The notes under the pieces are model-generated. The model saw nothing but the letters and a program-made list of their open reading frames with translations. It was not told where the DNA came from and did no database searches. Source: an uncultured Clostridia bacterium (GTDB taxonomy: Bacteria > Bacillota > Clostridia > UBA1381). From it: a stretch of DNA of 64,000 bases. Below, piece after piece: positions 24,801-33,512 of this stretch; within the stretch, counting starts at the first letter, position 1, and the number at the start of each line of letters is the position of its first letter. The translations under genes were made by a program, and so were the position numbers. The DNA lies in assembly GCA_934462715.1 (NCBI GenBank), contig CAKSIJ010000012.1, positions 1 through 64,000 on the forward strand, in the 5' to 3' direction.

Positions 24801-26912
24801 ATGGATAATAATAAAAACAATAATAAAAAAAATAATAAAAGCGGACCGGGTTTTTTCGGGAATCCTTTTATTTCTTTTATTATAATATCCCTTATACTTA
24901 CTGTCGGTTTGAATTATCTTTTGTCGGCAGCCACAAAGCCGGCTCAGAAAGAAATTTATTACAGCGAATTTATGGATATGATAGAAAGAGATCAGATAGA
25001 TTCGGTAACGATTACATCAGATAAAATTTCGGTTGTCACCAAAGAGAGCGTAAAGGCGGCTGAGGATCTTGAAAGTGCCGTTACAAATGCAAAATCCATA
25101 AACGATATACTCGGAGTCGGAAAAAGCAGTGCGGAATATTCAAAAAAGGATATTGTGTATTACACCGGAAATGTCAATGATCCCGAGCTTTTTGCAAAGC
25201 TCAGAGAGCATAATGTAAAATTCAAAAAGCCTATTGTGGAATCGAATATATTTCTTGAAATACTGCTGACATGGATTCTCCCGTTCGGTCTTATGTATTT
25301 ATTCCTCGGACTGATAATGAGATATGCGTCAAAAAAAATCGGCGGCGGAAGCGGATTTATGTCTGTCGGTCAGAGTAATGCAAAAATTTATTTGGAAAAT
25401 AAGACCGGAGTAACCTTTGCCGACGTTGCGGGTCAGGAGGAGGCAAAGGAATCACTTGACGAAATTGTTGACTTCCTGCACAATCCGGCAAAATATACCG
25501 CTATCGGAGCAAAGCAGCCTAAGGGTGCGCTTCTTGTAGGACCTCCGGGAACAGGAAAAACCTTGCTGGCAAAAGCGGTTGCAGGTGAAGCGAATGTGCC
25601 GTTCTTCTCATTGTCCGGTTCGGATTTCGTGGAAATGTTTGTCGGAGTAGGCGCTTCGAGAGTAAGAGATTTGTTCAAGCAGGCTTCCGCAAAAGCACCT
25701 TGTATAATCTTCATTGATGAGATTGACGCAATAGGGAAAAGCCGCGATAACGTATACGGCGGCGGAAATGATGAAAGAGAACAGACCTTAAATCAGCTTT
25801 TGTCCGAAATGGACGGCTTTGATTCGTCAAAAGGCGTTGTTATTCTTGCGGCAACAAACCGCCCGGAAATACTCGATAAGGCTCTTTTAAGACCGGGACG
25901 TTTTGACAGAAGAATTATCGTTGAAAAGCCCGATTTAAAGGGCAGAGAAGAGATATTAAAGGTTCATGTGAAGAATGTCAAGATGTCGCCCGAGGTTGAT
26001 CTGCACGAAATCGCACTTGCCACAAGCGGAGCGGTCGGAGCGGATTTGGCAAATATGGTTAATGAAGCGGCTCTCCGTGCGGTCAGAATGAAGAGGAATC
26101 TTGTTTTGCAGGAGGACTTGATGGAGGCTGTGGAGGTTATTATTGCCGGTAAAGAGAAAAAGGACAGAATCCTTTCCGAAAAGGAAAAGAAAATTGTTGC
26201 GTATCATGAGGTTGGACACGCACTTGCGGCGGCTTTGCAGAAAAATACAGATCCTGTTCAGAAGATAACGATAGTACCCAGAACAATGGGGGCTTTGGGA
26301 TATACAATGCAGATGCCCGAGGAGGAAAAATATCTTATGTCGGCAGACGAGCTGTTTGAGGATATTGTAACGCTTGTATCGGGACGTATGGCAGAGGAAC
26401 TTATATTTAACGTAAAAACGACCGGTGCGGCAAACGATATTGAAAGAGCAAGCAAGCTTGCGCGTGCAATGGCCGCACAGTACGGAATGTCGGACGAGTT
26501 CGGTATGACTGCGCTCGAAAGCACCGAAAACAAATATCTTGACGGACGAAACGTTTCCAATTGCTCCGAAGAAACAAAAACAAAGCTTGACAATGAGGTT
26601 GTAAGAGTAATTAAGAAGGCGCATGAAAAGTCGAGAGAGCTTCTCGGCGAAAATCTTGAAGCACTCCATAAAATCTCCGATTATCTGATTGAAAAGGAAA
26701 CGATTACGGGAACAGAGTTCATGAAGATACTGCGTGAGGTCCGCGGAACGGAGGATGAAAATACCGAAAACTCCGATAAAAAGGCTAAAACTGATTTAAG
26801 TGAAAACTCAAATGAAACCGCAGATTTAAAAGACACTTCATCGGGTACAACTGTAACAGGCTTACAGGGGGATAAGCCCGAAAATACAAATGACGATTTA
26901 AAAAATAACTGA
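24801..26912 (+). CDS. ftsH: ATP-dependent zinc metalloprotease FtsH
   Basis: FtsH is the membrane-bound AAA+ protease for quality control of membrane and regulatory proteins. Two membrane helices (about 20-40 and 150-172) flank an exposed domain. Walker A is GPPGTGKT near residue 247, Walker B is CIIFIDEIDAIG, and the second region of homology follows with ATNRPEILDKALLRPGRFDR. The zinc motif HEVGH lies near residue 468. The 703 residues include a long acidic, low-complexity tail (about 640-703), disordered and lineage-specific. The N-terminus is Asn/Lys-rich. The ribosome-binding site is ACAGGAGTGCAGCT. Confidence 0.97.
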   Translation: MDNNKNNNKKNNKSGPGFFGNPFISFIIISLILTVGLNYLLSAATKPAQKEIYYSEFMDMIERDQIDSVTITSDKISVVTKESVKAAEDLESAVTNAKSINDILGVGKSSAEYSKKDIVYYTGNVNDPELFAKLREHNVKFKKPIVESNIFLEILLTWILPFGLMYLFLGLIMRYASKKIGGGSGFMSVGQSNAKIYLENKTGVTFADVAGQEEAKESLDEIVDFLHNPAKYTAIGAKQPKGALLVGPPGTGKTLLAKAVAGEANVPFFSLSGSDFVEMFVGVGASRVRDLFKQASAKAPCIIFIDEIDAIGKSRDNVYGGGNDEREQTLNQLLSEMDGFDSSKGVVILAATNRPEILDKALLRPGRFDRRIIVEKPDLKGREEILKVHVKNVKMSPEVDLHEIALATSGAVGADLANMVNEAALRAVRMKRNLVLQEDLMEAVEVIIAGKEKKDRILSEKEKKIVAYHEVGHALAAALQKNTDPVQKITIVPRTMGALGYTMQMPEEEKYLMSADELFEDIVTLVSGRMAEELIFNVKTTGAANDIERASKLARAMAAQYGMSDEFGMTALESTENKYLDGRNVSNCSEETKTKLDNEVVRVIKKAHEKSRELLGENLEALHKISDYLIEKETITGTEFMKILREVRGTEDENTENSDKKAKTDLSENSNETADLKDTSSGTTVTGLQGDKPENTNDDLKNN

Positions 26913-26918
26913 TAAGGT

Positions 26919-26944
26919 AAAAAGCGGCGGTCTGCCGCTTTTTT
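26919..26944 (+). terminator. ftsH terminator abutting the next RBS
   Basis: AAAAAGCGGC pairs with GCCGCTTTTTT. The ribosome-binding site CGGAGG of the glycosyltransferase begins at the next base. Confidence 0.85.
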
Positions 26945-26956
26945 CGGAGGTATGAT

Positions 26957-27916
26957 ATGAGTTCTGTAATATGGTATGTGATACCGTGCTATAACGAGGA
27001 GGAAGTAATAGATGAAACAGCGGCAAGGGTTATGGCTTTGATTGACGGCTTGATTAAAGACGAAAAAATTGCAGAAAACAGCGGTATACTTTTTGTCGAT
27101 GACGGTTCCGCCGATTCCACATGGGAGAAAATAACATCTATGTGCAGAGGGAATAACAGAATAAGAGCAATAAAGCTTTCCGCAAACAGAGGACATCAGA
27201 ATGCGCTGCTTGCCGGCTTGATGTATGCCAAAAAGTATGCCAACGCGGCAATATCTATGGACGCTGATTTGCAGGACGATATTAATGCATCGGTCAGGAT
27301 GATAGACGAATACCATGAGGGGAACGAGATAGTATACGGTGTGAGAAAATCTAGAAAAACCGATACGGTATTTAAAAGAGGAACTGCGCAGTTTTTCTAC
27401 AGATTTATGAAATTTTTGGGTACGGATATAATATATAATCATGCTGATTACAGATTGATGGGAAAAAAATCCTTAAACGCACTGGCAGAATACGGAGAGG
27501 TCAATTTGTTTTTGAGAGGAATTGTTCCGCAGCTCGGCTTCAGACATACGACTGTGGAGTATGAAAGAGGGGAGAGGTTTGCCGGAAAATCGAAATATCC
27601 GTTGAAAAAGATGATTTCATTTGCTGTTGAGGGTATAACGTCTTTCAGCATAAGACCGATAAAGATTGCCGGATTGTTTGCCGCTGTATCTATACTGATA
27701 AGCATAATAATGCTGATTTTCTGTATCGCCGAAAAAATTGCCGGAAGAACGGTTCCGGGCTGGTCAAGTCTTGGAGTATCAATCTGGGCGGTCGGCGGAA
27801 TACAGCTCTTTATGACAGGCGTTATAGGCGAATATATCGGAAAAATTTATTTTGAAACAAAGAAACGTCCGAGATATATAGTTGACGAGGAAATCAATAT
27901 TCATGCTGAGGATTGA
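26957..27916 (+). CDS. GT2 glycosyltransferase (GtrB/DPM1-like)
   Basis: This is a membrane-bound family 2 glycosyltransferase that probably loads a sugar onto undecaprenyl phosphate. The catalytic domain (1-~225) has VIPCYNEEEVI, FVDDGSADSTW and MDADLQDD (the metal-binding DxD region). Two C-terminal membrane helices (about 232-262 and 270-295) and a KRPRYIVD tail are typical of the GtrB/YkcC/YkoT group. The sugar cannot be told. The start follows CGGAGG by six bases, directly after the ftsH terminator. It has no partner flippase or acyl-sugar transferase nearby. Confidence 0.88.
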   Translation: MSSVIWYVIPCYNEEEVIDETAARVMALIDGLIKDEKIAENSGILFVDDGSADSTWEKITSMCRGNNRIRAIKLSANRGHQNALLAGLMYAKKYANAAISMDADLQDDINASVRMIDEYHEGNEIVYGVRKSRKTDTVFKRGTAQFFYRFMKFLGTDIIYNHADYRLMGKKSLNALAEYGEVNLFLRGIVPQLGFRHTTVEYERGERFAGKSKYPLKKMISFAVEGITSFSIRPIKIAGLFAAVSILISIIMLIFCIAEKIAGRTVPGWSSLGVSIWAVGGIQLFMTGVIGEYIGKIYFETKKRPRYIVDEEINIHAED

Positions 27917-28026
27917 TTTTTGTTAATAAAATAGTCTGCCTGCGTAATATTACTGTAAGATTGCACAAAATAACGTACTTTGTTATGTAAAATGTATTGA
28001 TTTTCTGGATTTTTTATTAAAAGCAC

Positions 28027-28055
28027 TTGCAAATATCTAAAGAATGGTGTAAAAT
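28027..28055 (+). promoter_or_regulatory. Promoter of phosphoribosyltransferase gene
   Basis: TTGCAA and TAAAAT are separated by 17 bases. Repeat A begins about eight bases downstream, so it would form the mRNA 5' end. The preceding stretch 27917-28026 holds nothing I can support. Confidence 0.55.
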
Positions 28056-28062
28056 ATATTAA

Positions 28063-28160
28063 TGTGGAAAATGTGCTGTGCATATTACTTTTTTCGAGAC
28101 ACGGAGTATACGAATACATTGCCGTCATTAAAAAAGGCAATCTGCCTGCGCTTTTCCTGT
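28063..28160 (+). repeat. Dispersed repeat A, full copy
   Basis: The ends are imperfect inverted repeats: GGAAAATGTGCTGTGCATATT on the left and the complement of AATCTGCCTGCGCTTTTCC on the right. The left half matches 2635-2686; the right end (GCAATCTGCCTGCG, TTTTCCTGTTTG) matches the right end of the 57.1-kb copy. There is no coding potential, and the size suggests a MITE-like or structured RNA element. Confidence 0.6.
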
Positions 28161-28249
28161 TTGTGATTGTTTTGTATATTTACTGATAGATTATCGGTTG
28201 ACTTTAAAATTTTATTGGAATTTGTATGCAGAAAGGCATGATTTATTAC

Positions 28250-28810
28250 ATGAAAACAATATATGACATTGAAGTTGCGGGCTTAAAACGTTCACTCAGA
28301 CTTTACAGCGTAAGCGACAAAATGAAAATTGCCGCATTTATACTTTTCGGAGATGTGGAGCTTGCGGTAAATTCAGCTTCCGAGCTTTTAAAGGCTGCGC
28401 CGGAATTTGACATTTTGGTGACTGCCGAGGCAAAAAGCATACCGCTTATACATGAAATGGCAAAGCAGGCAGGGAGAAACGATTACATAATAGCAAGAAA
28501 AGCGCCTAAAGTTTACATGGATAATCTTTTGGACGTTACCGTTCATTCAATAACAACGCAGAGGGAACAGCATCTTTGTATAGGCGATACGGAAATCGAA
28601 AAGATGAACGGCAAAAGATGTCTGATAGTTGACGATGTAATTAGCACGGGAGAATCGCTTGAAGCTCTTGAAAAGCTTGTTGAAGAAGCCGGAGGAAAAA
28701 TTGTCGGAAGAATGGCAGTGCTTGCCGAGGGTGACGCAATCGAAAGAAAGGATATAACGGTTCTCGGACATTTGCCGCTTTTTGACAACGAGGGAAATCC
28801 GATTTGCTGA
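28250..28810 (+). CDS. Phosphoribosyltransferase (Apt-like)
   Basis: This is a type I phosphoribosyltransferase of 186 residues. The PRPP loop is CLIVDDVISTGESL near residue 123-136. The upstream AEAKSIPLIHEMAKQAG and IARKAPKVYM segments are those of adenine or xanthine phosphoribosyltransferase-like proteins. The substrate base is uncertain; adenine is the likeliest. ATG 28250 follows AGAAAGG with normal spacing. It is monocistronic, with repeat A in its presumed leader. Confidence 0.8.
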   Translation: MKTIYDIEVAGLKRSLRLYSVSDKMKIAAFILFGDVELAVNSASELLKAAPEFDILVTAEAKSIPLIHEMAKQAGRNDYIIARKAPKVYMDNLLDVTVHSITTQREQHLCIGDTEIEKMNGKRCLIVDDVISTGESLEALEKLVEEAGGKIVGRMAVLAEGDAIERKDITVLGHLPLFDNEGNPIC

Positions 28811-29013
28811 CAATTTCTGTCTTATTAAAACCAATACCTTAATTTTACGAATAACACGCCGGTCAAAGCATATCCGGATTACAATAAACTAACCGGCTTA
28901 TGTTATTTGTTTTTTTGTGGAACGTCCGTTTTACAGACTTGCCGAACACTTTAGATTACAAAAGACGTTTTACAATTATCAGAATTAAATATCTGTTGAA
29001 AGGAAAAGAGAGT

Positions 29014-30030
29014 ATGATATACAATAATGTAGAGCTTCATAATGTCGAGGAGCTTCAGCCTGCGCCGGGAGGTAACGGCGTTGTTCTGAACAGATTCCCG
29101 TCAAGAGTTACAGAAGCTTTAAAGGGGAGAGGATCATTCGTTTCCCGTTCGGCTACAGGATGCGAAATTCGCTTTGCAAGCTCCGCAACAACTATCTGGG
29201 TGACGCTTGAAGCAATGGTGTATGATTTACCCATAACCGTATTTTGCGGTGATTTTGTATATAAAAAGATAACAGTTAAGGCAAATACAAAGGCTACAAT
29301 TCAGCTGGATAAAAATCAAATGTTTGGTGCTGTCGGAAGCGAGTTTTTTAAGAGCTTTAAGCAAAGCTTCAATATAAATGTATGGAGATTACATATAAAC
29401 AGCGTTGAGTCTAATTGCATATTTCATGAAGTGTCGGGACTTGACGGTGTTGTGCGTCCTCCGTTTAACGGTGAACAGCCTAAGAAAACATGGCTTGCGT
29501 ACGGTTCTTCAATAACTCACGGAGTCGGCTGTGATGATACGTCAAACTCTTATATACAGCATACCGCAAGGCTGTTGAAAGCCGATGTTTTGTGTAAGGG
29601 AATGAGCGGCGCTTGCTGCTGTGAAAAGGAAATTGCAAATTATATCGCAGGCGCAAAATGGGATTTTGCAACTCTTGAGCTTGGAGTTAATATGTACGGT
29701 TTTAAAACAAAGGATTTCAAAAAACGTGCTCAGTATCTGATAGAAACCGTGCATGAAGCAAAGCCGGATAATAAAGTTTTTGTGATTACTCCGTTTCCGA
29801 ACTACACTTGCTTTGTTCAGGATAAGGATTCGGTGCAGAAACATAAGGATTATGTGGATATTCTGACAGAAGTCGTAACTAATATCCATTCTGAAAATGT
29901 TGTTTTAATTAACGGCGACGATGTTTTGGAGCAGTATACTTACCTCAGCAGCGATATGGTTCATCCGTCGGAGTTCGGTCATTCGAGAATGGGCGAAAAT
30001 CTCTATAATATCATGAAAAGCAAGCTATAA
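29014..30030 (+). CDS. SGNH/GDSL-family hydrolase
   Basis: This two-domain cytoplasmic esterase has 338 residues. The N-terminal ~150 residues form a beta-sandwich like that of carbohydrate-esterase-type SGNH enzymes. The C-terminal SGNH domain has block I GSSITHG (Ser near 163), a Gly region GMSGACCCEKE, the ELGVNMYG Asn block and block V DMVHPSEFGH with the catalytic Asp and His. Likely substrates are acetylated sugars or acyl esters; it lacks a signal peptide, so they would be intracellular. The start at 29014 follows GAAAGGAAAAGAGAGT. It ends at a strong terminator. Confidence 0.85.
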   Translation: MIYNNVELHNVEELQPAPGGNGVVLNRFPSRVTEALKGRGSFVSRSATGCEIRFASSATTIWVTLEAMVYDLPITVFCGDFVYKKITVKANTKATIQLDKNQMFGAVGSEFFKSFKQSFNINVWRLHINSVESNCIFHEVSGLDGVVRPPFNGEQPKKTWLAYGSSITHGVGCDDTSNSYIQHTARLLKADVLCKGMSGACCCEKEIANYIAGAKWDFATLELGVNMYGFKTKDFKKRAQYLIETVHEAKPDNKVFVITPFPNYTCFVQDKDSVQKHKDYVDILTEVVTNIHSENVVLINGDDVLEQYTYLSSDMVHPSEFGHSRMGENLYNIMKSKL

Positions 30031-30073
30031 AAATGTAAAACACATAATTTCGGTAAAACCGAGATTGAAACAG

Positions 30074-30124
30074 ATCCCCTGTTTGTCAGATGAAATATCT
30101 TTTGGCAAACGGGGATTTATTTTT
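30074..30124 (+). terminator. Terminator after SGNH hydrolase gene
   Basis: ATCCCC(TG)TTTG pairs with CAAACGGGGAT, followed by TTATTTTT. Confidence 0.8.
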
Positions 30125-30267
30125 ACCGCCGGCTGTCTGCAAGGGTTATTTAAAAAGTTGTTTTTGCTAAACCACGGATTATTATATAGGGGTAACAATA
30201 ATAATTTTTTAATCAAAGAAGTATATATAAATTAATTTAAAAAACGTATACAAATTAATTAAAATAC

Positions 30268-30296
30268 TTGATATTCAAGAATAATTGTGTTATAAT
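30268..30296 (+). promoter_or_regulatory. Promoter of SNF2 helicase gene
   Basis: TTGATA and TATAAT are separated by 17 bases. The stretch 30125-30267 is very AT-rich with short AATTAATT palindromes (30228-30260) and nothing else I can support. Confidence 0.75.
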
Positions 30297-30342
30297 AGTA
30301 AGATACAAAAGTGCAGATGAGAGCGGTTAAGGAGGAGATACA

Positions 30343-33300
30343 ATGAAAATCAGCGATAAGGAAATACAACGAGTATGTTCTCCTGTGATATGTAAAAGAG
30401 GAACGGAATTTTATCAGGACGGCAGAGTTCATATTAAATCGCGCGAAGAAAATTCAATCAGCGCAGTTGTCGATGATGACGAAATTTATAACATAAAAAT
30501 CGATTTTGACGGTGATAAAATTACCGGCTGTTTTTGCACCTGTCCGTATTACCGTACTATGGGAGCAAACTGCAAGCATATTGCGGCAGTTTTAAAAAAA
30601 AGACAGTCAGAGCTTTCCGAGGGAGAAAACTATAAGGACGAAAACGATAGAATTGCAAAGCTCCTGTGCGGAGAATTTGCCGGGAATTGCTTTGAAAAAA
30701 AGAGATTGGGACTTAAATACATTTTTACTATAATAACCGCCGCAGACCGTTCGTGTCGTTATTCGATAGAGCTTATGTGCGGTTTTGATGAAATGCGAAC
30801 GATAAGCGGAGTAGACAGATTCCTTGACTGTTATATTAACGGTACGGATTTTAAAATTTCAAAGCATACGGCGATCAATGCATCAAATTATTCTCTTTCC
30901 GACAATGACAGGGAGATTATCGGCATATTGTGCGAGGCATACCAGAACAAGCTATCCGACGGCGGATATGTGAACAGAGTATCAAAAACCTATATAGCCT
31001 CAATCACTGCAAAAAGAATTTTTCCTATGCTGCTTGAAGCCGACTGCGAAATCTATTTTAATACAATGCAGCTGAGCAATTTTACTGTCAGAGAAGAAAA
31101 TCCCGATATAGTAATTGACATCAATGCCACGGATTCGGAAATTAGCCTTAATGTGTTTGAAAGCGGAACGGCACTTTTTGACGATGGCAGCTGGTTCCTT
31201 TTTGAAAATGATTTTTACCGTACGGATTCGGAATGGCGTTCGTGGTTTATGCCTATATACCGTGCGCTTGTAACCGAAAGCAGAACGCAGATAGATTTTA
31301 AAGATAACGCAAGAGTGGATTTTGCAACGTATGTTTACCCAAAGCTCAGAAATCGGAGGGGAGTGGTAACTGCCGGGCTGGATTCGCTTGTGATAAATGA
31401 AAAACCGAAATTTTCGGTGTATCTTGACGCACAAAAAGGGAAAATCATTGCTTCGGTTGTGGTCGGATATGGAAGTATTCGCTTACTGCTGCCTGCGGAA
31501 ATGCCGTCCTCTGAAAAGATAGTTATAAGAGATATGGCTGCGGAAAGTGATATATTAAAGAACTTTTCCACCTTTTCGTTTGACGGAAACGGTTTTGTTA
31601 CCGATAACAGCGATGTTATCTTTGACTTTATAACAAACGGAATCAAAACGCTTTATGAGAAAGCGGAGATTTATACAAGCGACAGCTTTAACAATCTGAA
31701 AAGCAACAAATCGCCGAGAGTCAAAACCGACGTGCGGTATAAAAAAGATATTGATTTGCTCGAGATAAGCTTTGAAACGGAATTATCAAATGAAGAAATT
31801 TCCGGTATACTTGACGCGGTGAGAACGAAAAAAGCGTATTATAAGCTTAAAAACGGCAGCTTTTTGCCGCTGAACGAAGAAACCGAGCGTGATTTTTTAC
31901 TTCTCGATAATCTGAATTTCAGCGACAGGGATATTGCCGCAGGGCACAAAAATGTGACAAAATATCATATACTGTACATTGACGCACTCGAAAAGGAGGG
32001 AAGATTGACTTCAGACAAAGCATTTAAGGATTTGATAAAACAAATTAAGAGCATAAAAGCGGATATTCCGAAAAGCCTTAAAGCGGTACTGAGAAAATAT
32101 CAGATTGACGGAGTTAACTGGCTCAAACAGCTTTCAGAGCTCGGCTACGGCGGAATACTTGCGGACGATATGGGTCTGGGAAAAACGCTTGAAGTTATTG
32201 CCTTTGTTATGAGTGAAAAAAGGAATTTCCCCGTTTTGGTTACTGCGCCGAGCGCGCTGACATATAACTGGATTCACGAAATAGAAAAATTTGCGCCCGA
32301 AGCTTCTGCTTGCATTATTGACGGAAGCAGGGAGGAAAGGGGAAAAATGCTGTCCGAAATCGGAGGCTATGATTTTGTGATTACATCATATCCGCTGTTG
32401 CGCCGTGATGTTGAGCTGTATTCAAAGAATGAGTTTTCATATATGTTCATAGACGAATCGCAGCAAATCAAGAATCCCGATACCATGATTGCAAAGGCGG
32501 TCAAGAGAATAAAAGCGTCGAAAAAGTTTGCGCTGTCCGGAACTCCGATAGAGAATAATCTGATTGAGCTGTGGTCGGTTTTCGACTATGCAATGAAAGG
32601 TTATCTCGGAACAAGAAAGGATTTTGCGAAAAGGTACACCGGGTTGGAATCCGAAGCAAATACGAAAATTCTTTCGGAGCTTAGAAAAAAAATACGTCCT
32701 TTTGTAATGCGGCGTATGAAAACAGATGTGCTGTCCGAGCTGCCGGAAAAAATAGAACACACAATATATTCGGATTTTGTGCCGGAGCAGAAGAAGCTTT
32801 ACGAAGCGTTTTTAATGGCTGCAAAAAAAGAAGTGCGTGAACTGGCAGATAACGGCGGCAGCAGTATTAAGATTCTGACCCTGCTTCTGCGCCTGCGCCA
32901 GATATGCTGCCATCCGGCATTGTTTGACGAAGCATATAAAAAGGACAGCGGCAAGCTGATTCTTTTGGAGGAGCTGTTAAACTCAGCAACCTCTCAGGGA
33001 CATAGAGTGTTGGTTTTTTCGCAGTTTACCTCTATGCTTACGATAATAAGAAAAAGGCTTGCCGAAAATAATACCGACTGTTTTTATATTGACGGAAAAA
33101 CACCGTCTGATATGAGAACGGCGCTTGCCGAGAAATTTAATGCCGGAGAAAAAAATATTTTTCTCGTTTCGCTGAAAGCCGGAGGTACGGGCTTGAATCT
33201 GACGGGTGCGGATATGGTAATTCACTATGATCCGTGGTGGAATCCGGCGGTTATGGATCAGGCTTCGGACAGAGCTTACAGAATCGGTCAGACTAAGGCG

Positions 33301-33456
33301 GTTCAGGTAATCAAGCTTGCCGCAAAGGGAACTATAGAAGAACAGATTCTGAAATTGCAGGAGAAAAAACGCAGGCTTGCTGACAGCGTAATCAAAAAGA
33401 ACACAAAAACAATTGCGGGTCTTTCACGAGAGGAGATTCTGGGATTGTTTGAATGA
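30343..33456 (+). CDS. SNF2-family helicase with SWIM zinc finger
   Basis: The 1037-residue protein is a bacterial SNF2/HepA-type DNA translocase. A SWIM finger lies at ~62-82 (CFCTCPYY...NCKHIAAV, CxC...CxH). The middle ~120-560 contains the bacterial SNF2-associated region. The helicase core has motif I DDMGLGKTLE (~608), motif II IDESQ (a DEAH variant, ~703), SGTPIENN, and the C-terminal lobe VLVFSQFTSML, SLKAGGTGLNLTGAD, HYDPWWNP and DRAYRIGQ. Such proteins probably remodel protein-DNA complexes in repair or transcription. The ribosome-binding site is AAGGAGGAGATACA. pcrA follows after 56 bases, likely in the same transcript. Confidence 0.93.
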   Translation: MKISDKEIQRVCSPVICKRGTEFYQDGRVHIKSREENSISAVVDDDEIYNIKIDFDGDKITGCFCTCPYYRTMGANCKHIAAVLKKRQSELSEGENYKDENDRIAKLLCGEFAGNCFEKKRLGLKYIFTIITAADRSCRYSIELMCGFDEMRTISGVDRFLDCYINGTDFKISKHTAINASNYSLSDNDREIIGILCEAYQNKLSDGGYVNRVSKTYIASITAKRIFPMLLEADCEIYFNTMQLSNFTVREENPDIVIDINATDSEISLNVFESGTALFDDGSWFLFENDFYRTDSEWRSWFMPIYRALVTESRTQIDFKDNARVDFATYVYPKLRNRRGVVTAGLDSLVINEKPKFSVYLDAQKGKIIASVVVGYGSIRLLLPAEMPSSEKIVIRDMAAESDILKNFSTFSFDGNGFVTDNSDVIFDFITNGIKTLYEKAEIYTSDSFNNLKSNKSPRVKTDVRYKKDIDLLEISFETELSNEEISGILDAVRTKKAYYKLKNGSFLPLNEETERDFLLLDNLNFSDRDIAAGHKNVTKYHILYIDALEKEGRLTSDKAFKDLIKQIKSIKADIPKSLKAVLRKYQIDGVNWLKQLSELGYGGILADDMGLGKTLEVIAFVMSEKRNFPVLVTAPSALTYNWIHEIEKFAPEASACIIDGSREERGKMLSEIGGYDFVITSYPLLRRDVELYSKNEFSYMFIDESQQIKNPDTMIAKAVKRIKASKKFALSGTPIENNLIELWSVFDYAMKGYLGTRKDFAKRYTGLESEANTKILSELRKKIRPFVMRRMKTDVLSELPEKIEHTIYSDFVPEQKKLYEAFLMAAKKEVRELADNGGSSIKILTLLLRLRQICCHPALFDEAYKKDSGKLILLEELLNSATSQGHRVLVFSQFTSMLTIIRKRLAENNTDCFYIDGKTPSDMRTALAEKFNAGEKNIFLVSLKAGGTGLNLTGADMVIHYDPWWNPAVMDQASDRAYRIGQTKAVQVIKLAAKGTIEEQILKLQEKKRRLADSVIKKNTKTIAGLSREEILGLFE

Positions 33457-33512
33457 TTTGGCGGTATATTTAATTTTAAAACCGCAGTTTTAAAGCTTAG
33501 GAGGAAAAATTA

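Noticed and set aside
25956..26669. Long antisense open frame (237 codons) opposite ftsH
   Set aside because: It is Cys/Phe/Ser-rich, has no ribosome-binding site and no recognisable motif, and is fully covered by a certain gene. Similar antisense frames opposite gatB, thrB and pcrA were rejected for the same reason.
30225..30262. Repeated AATTAATT palindromes as an operator
   Set aside because: The stretch is almost pure A and T, so such palindromes are expected by chance.
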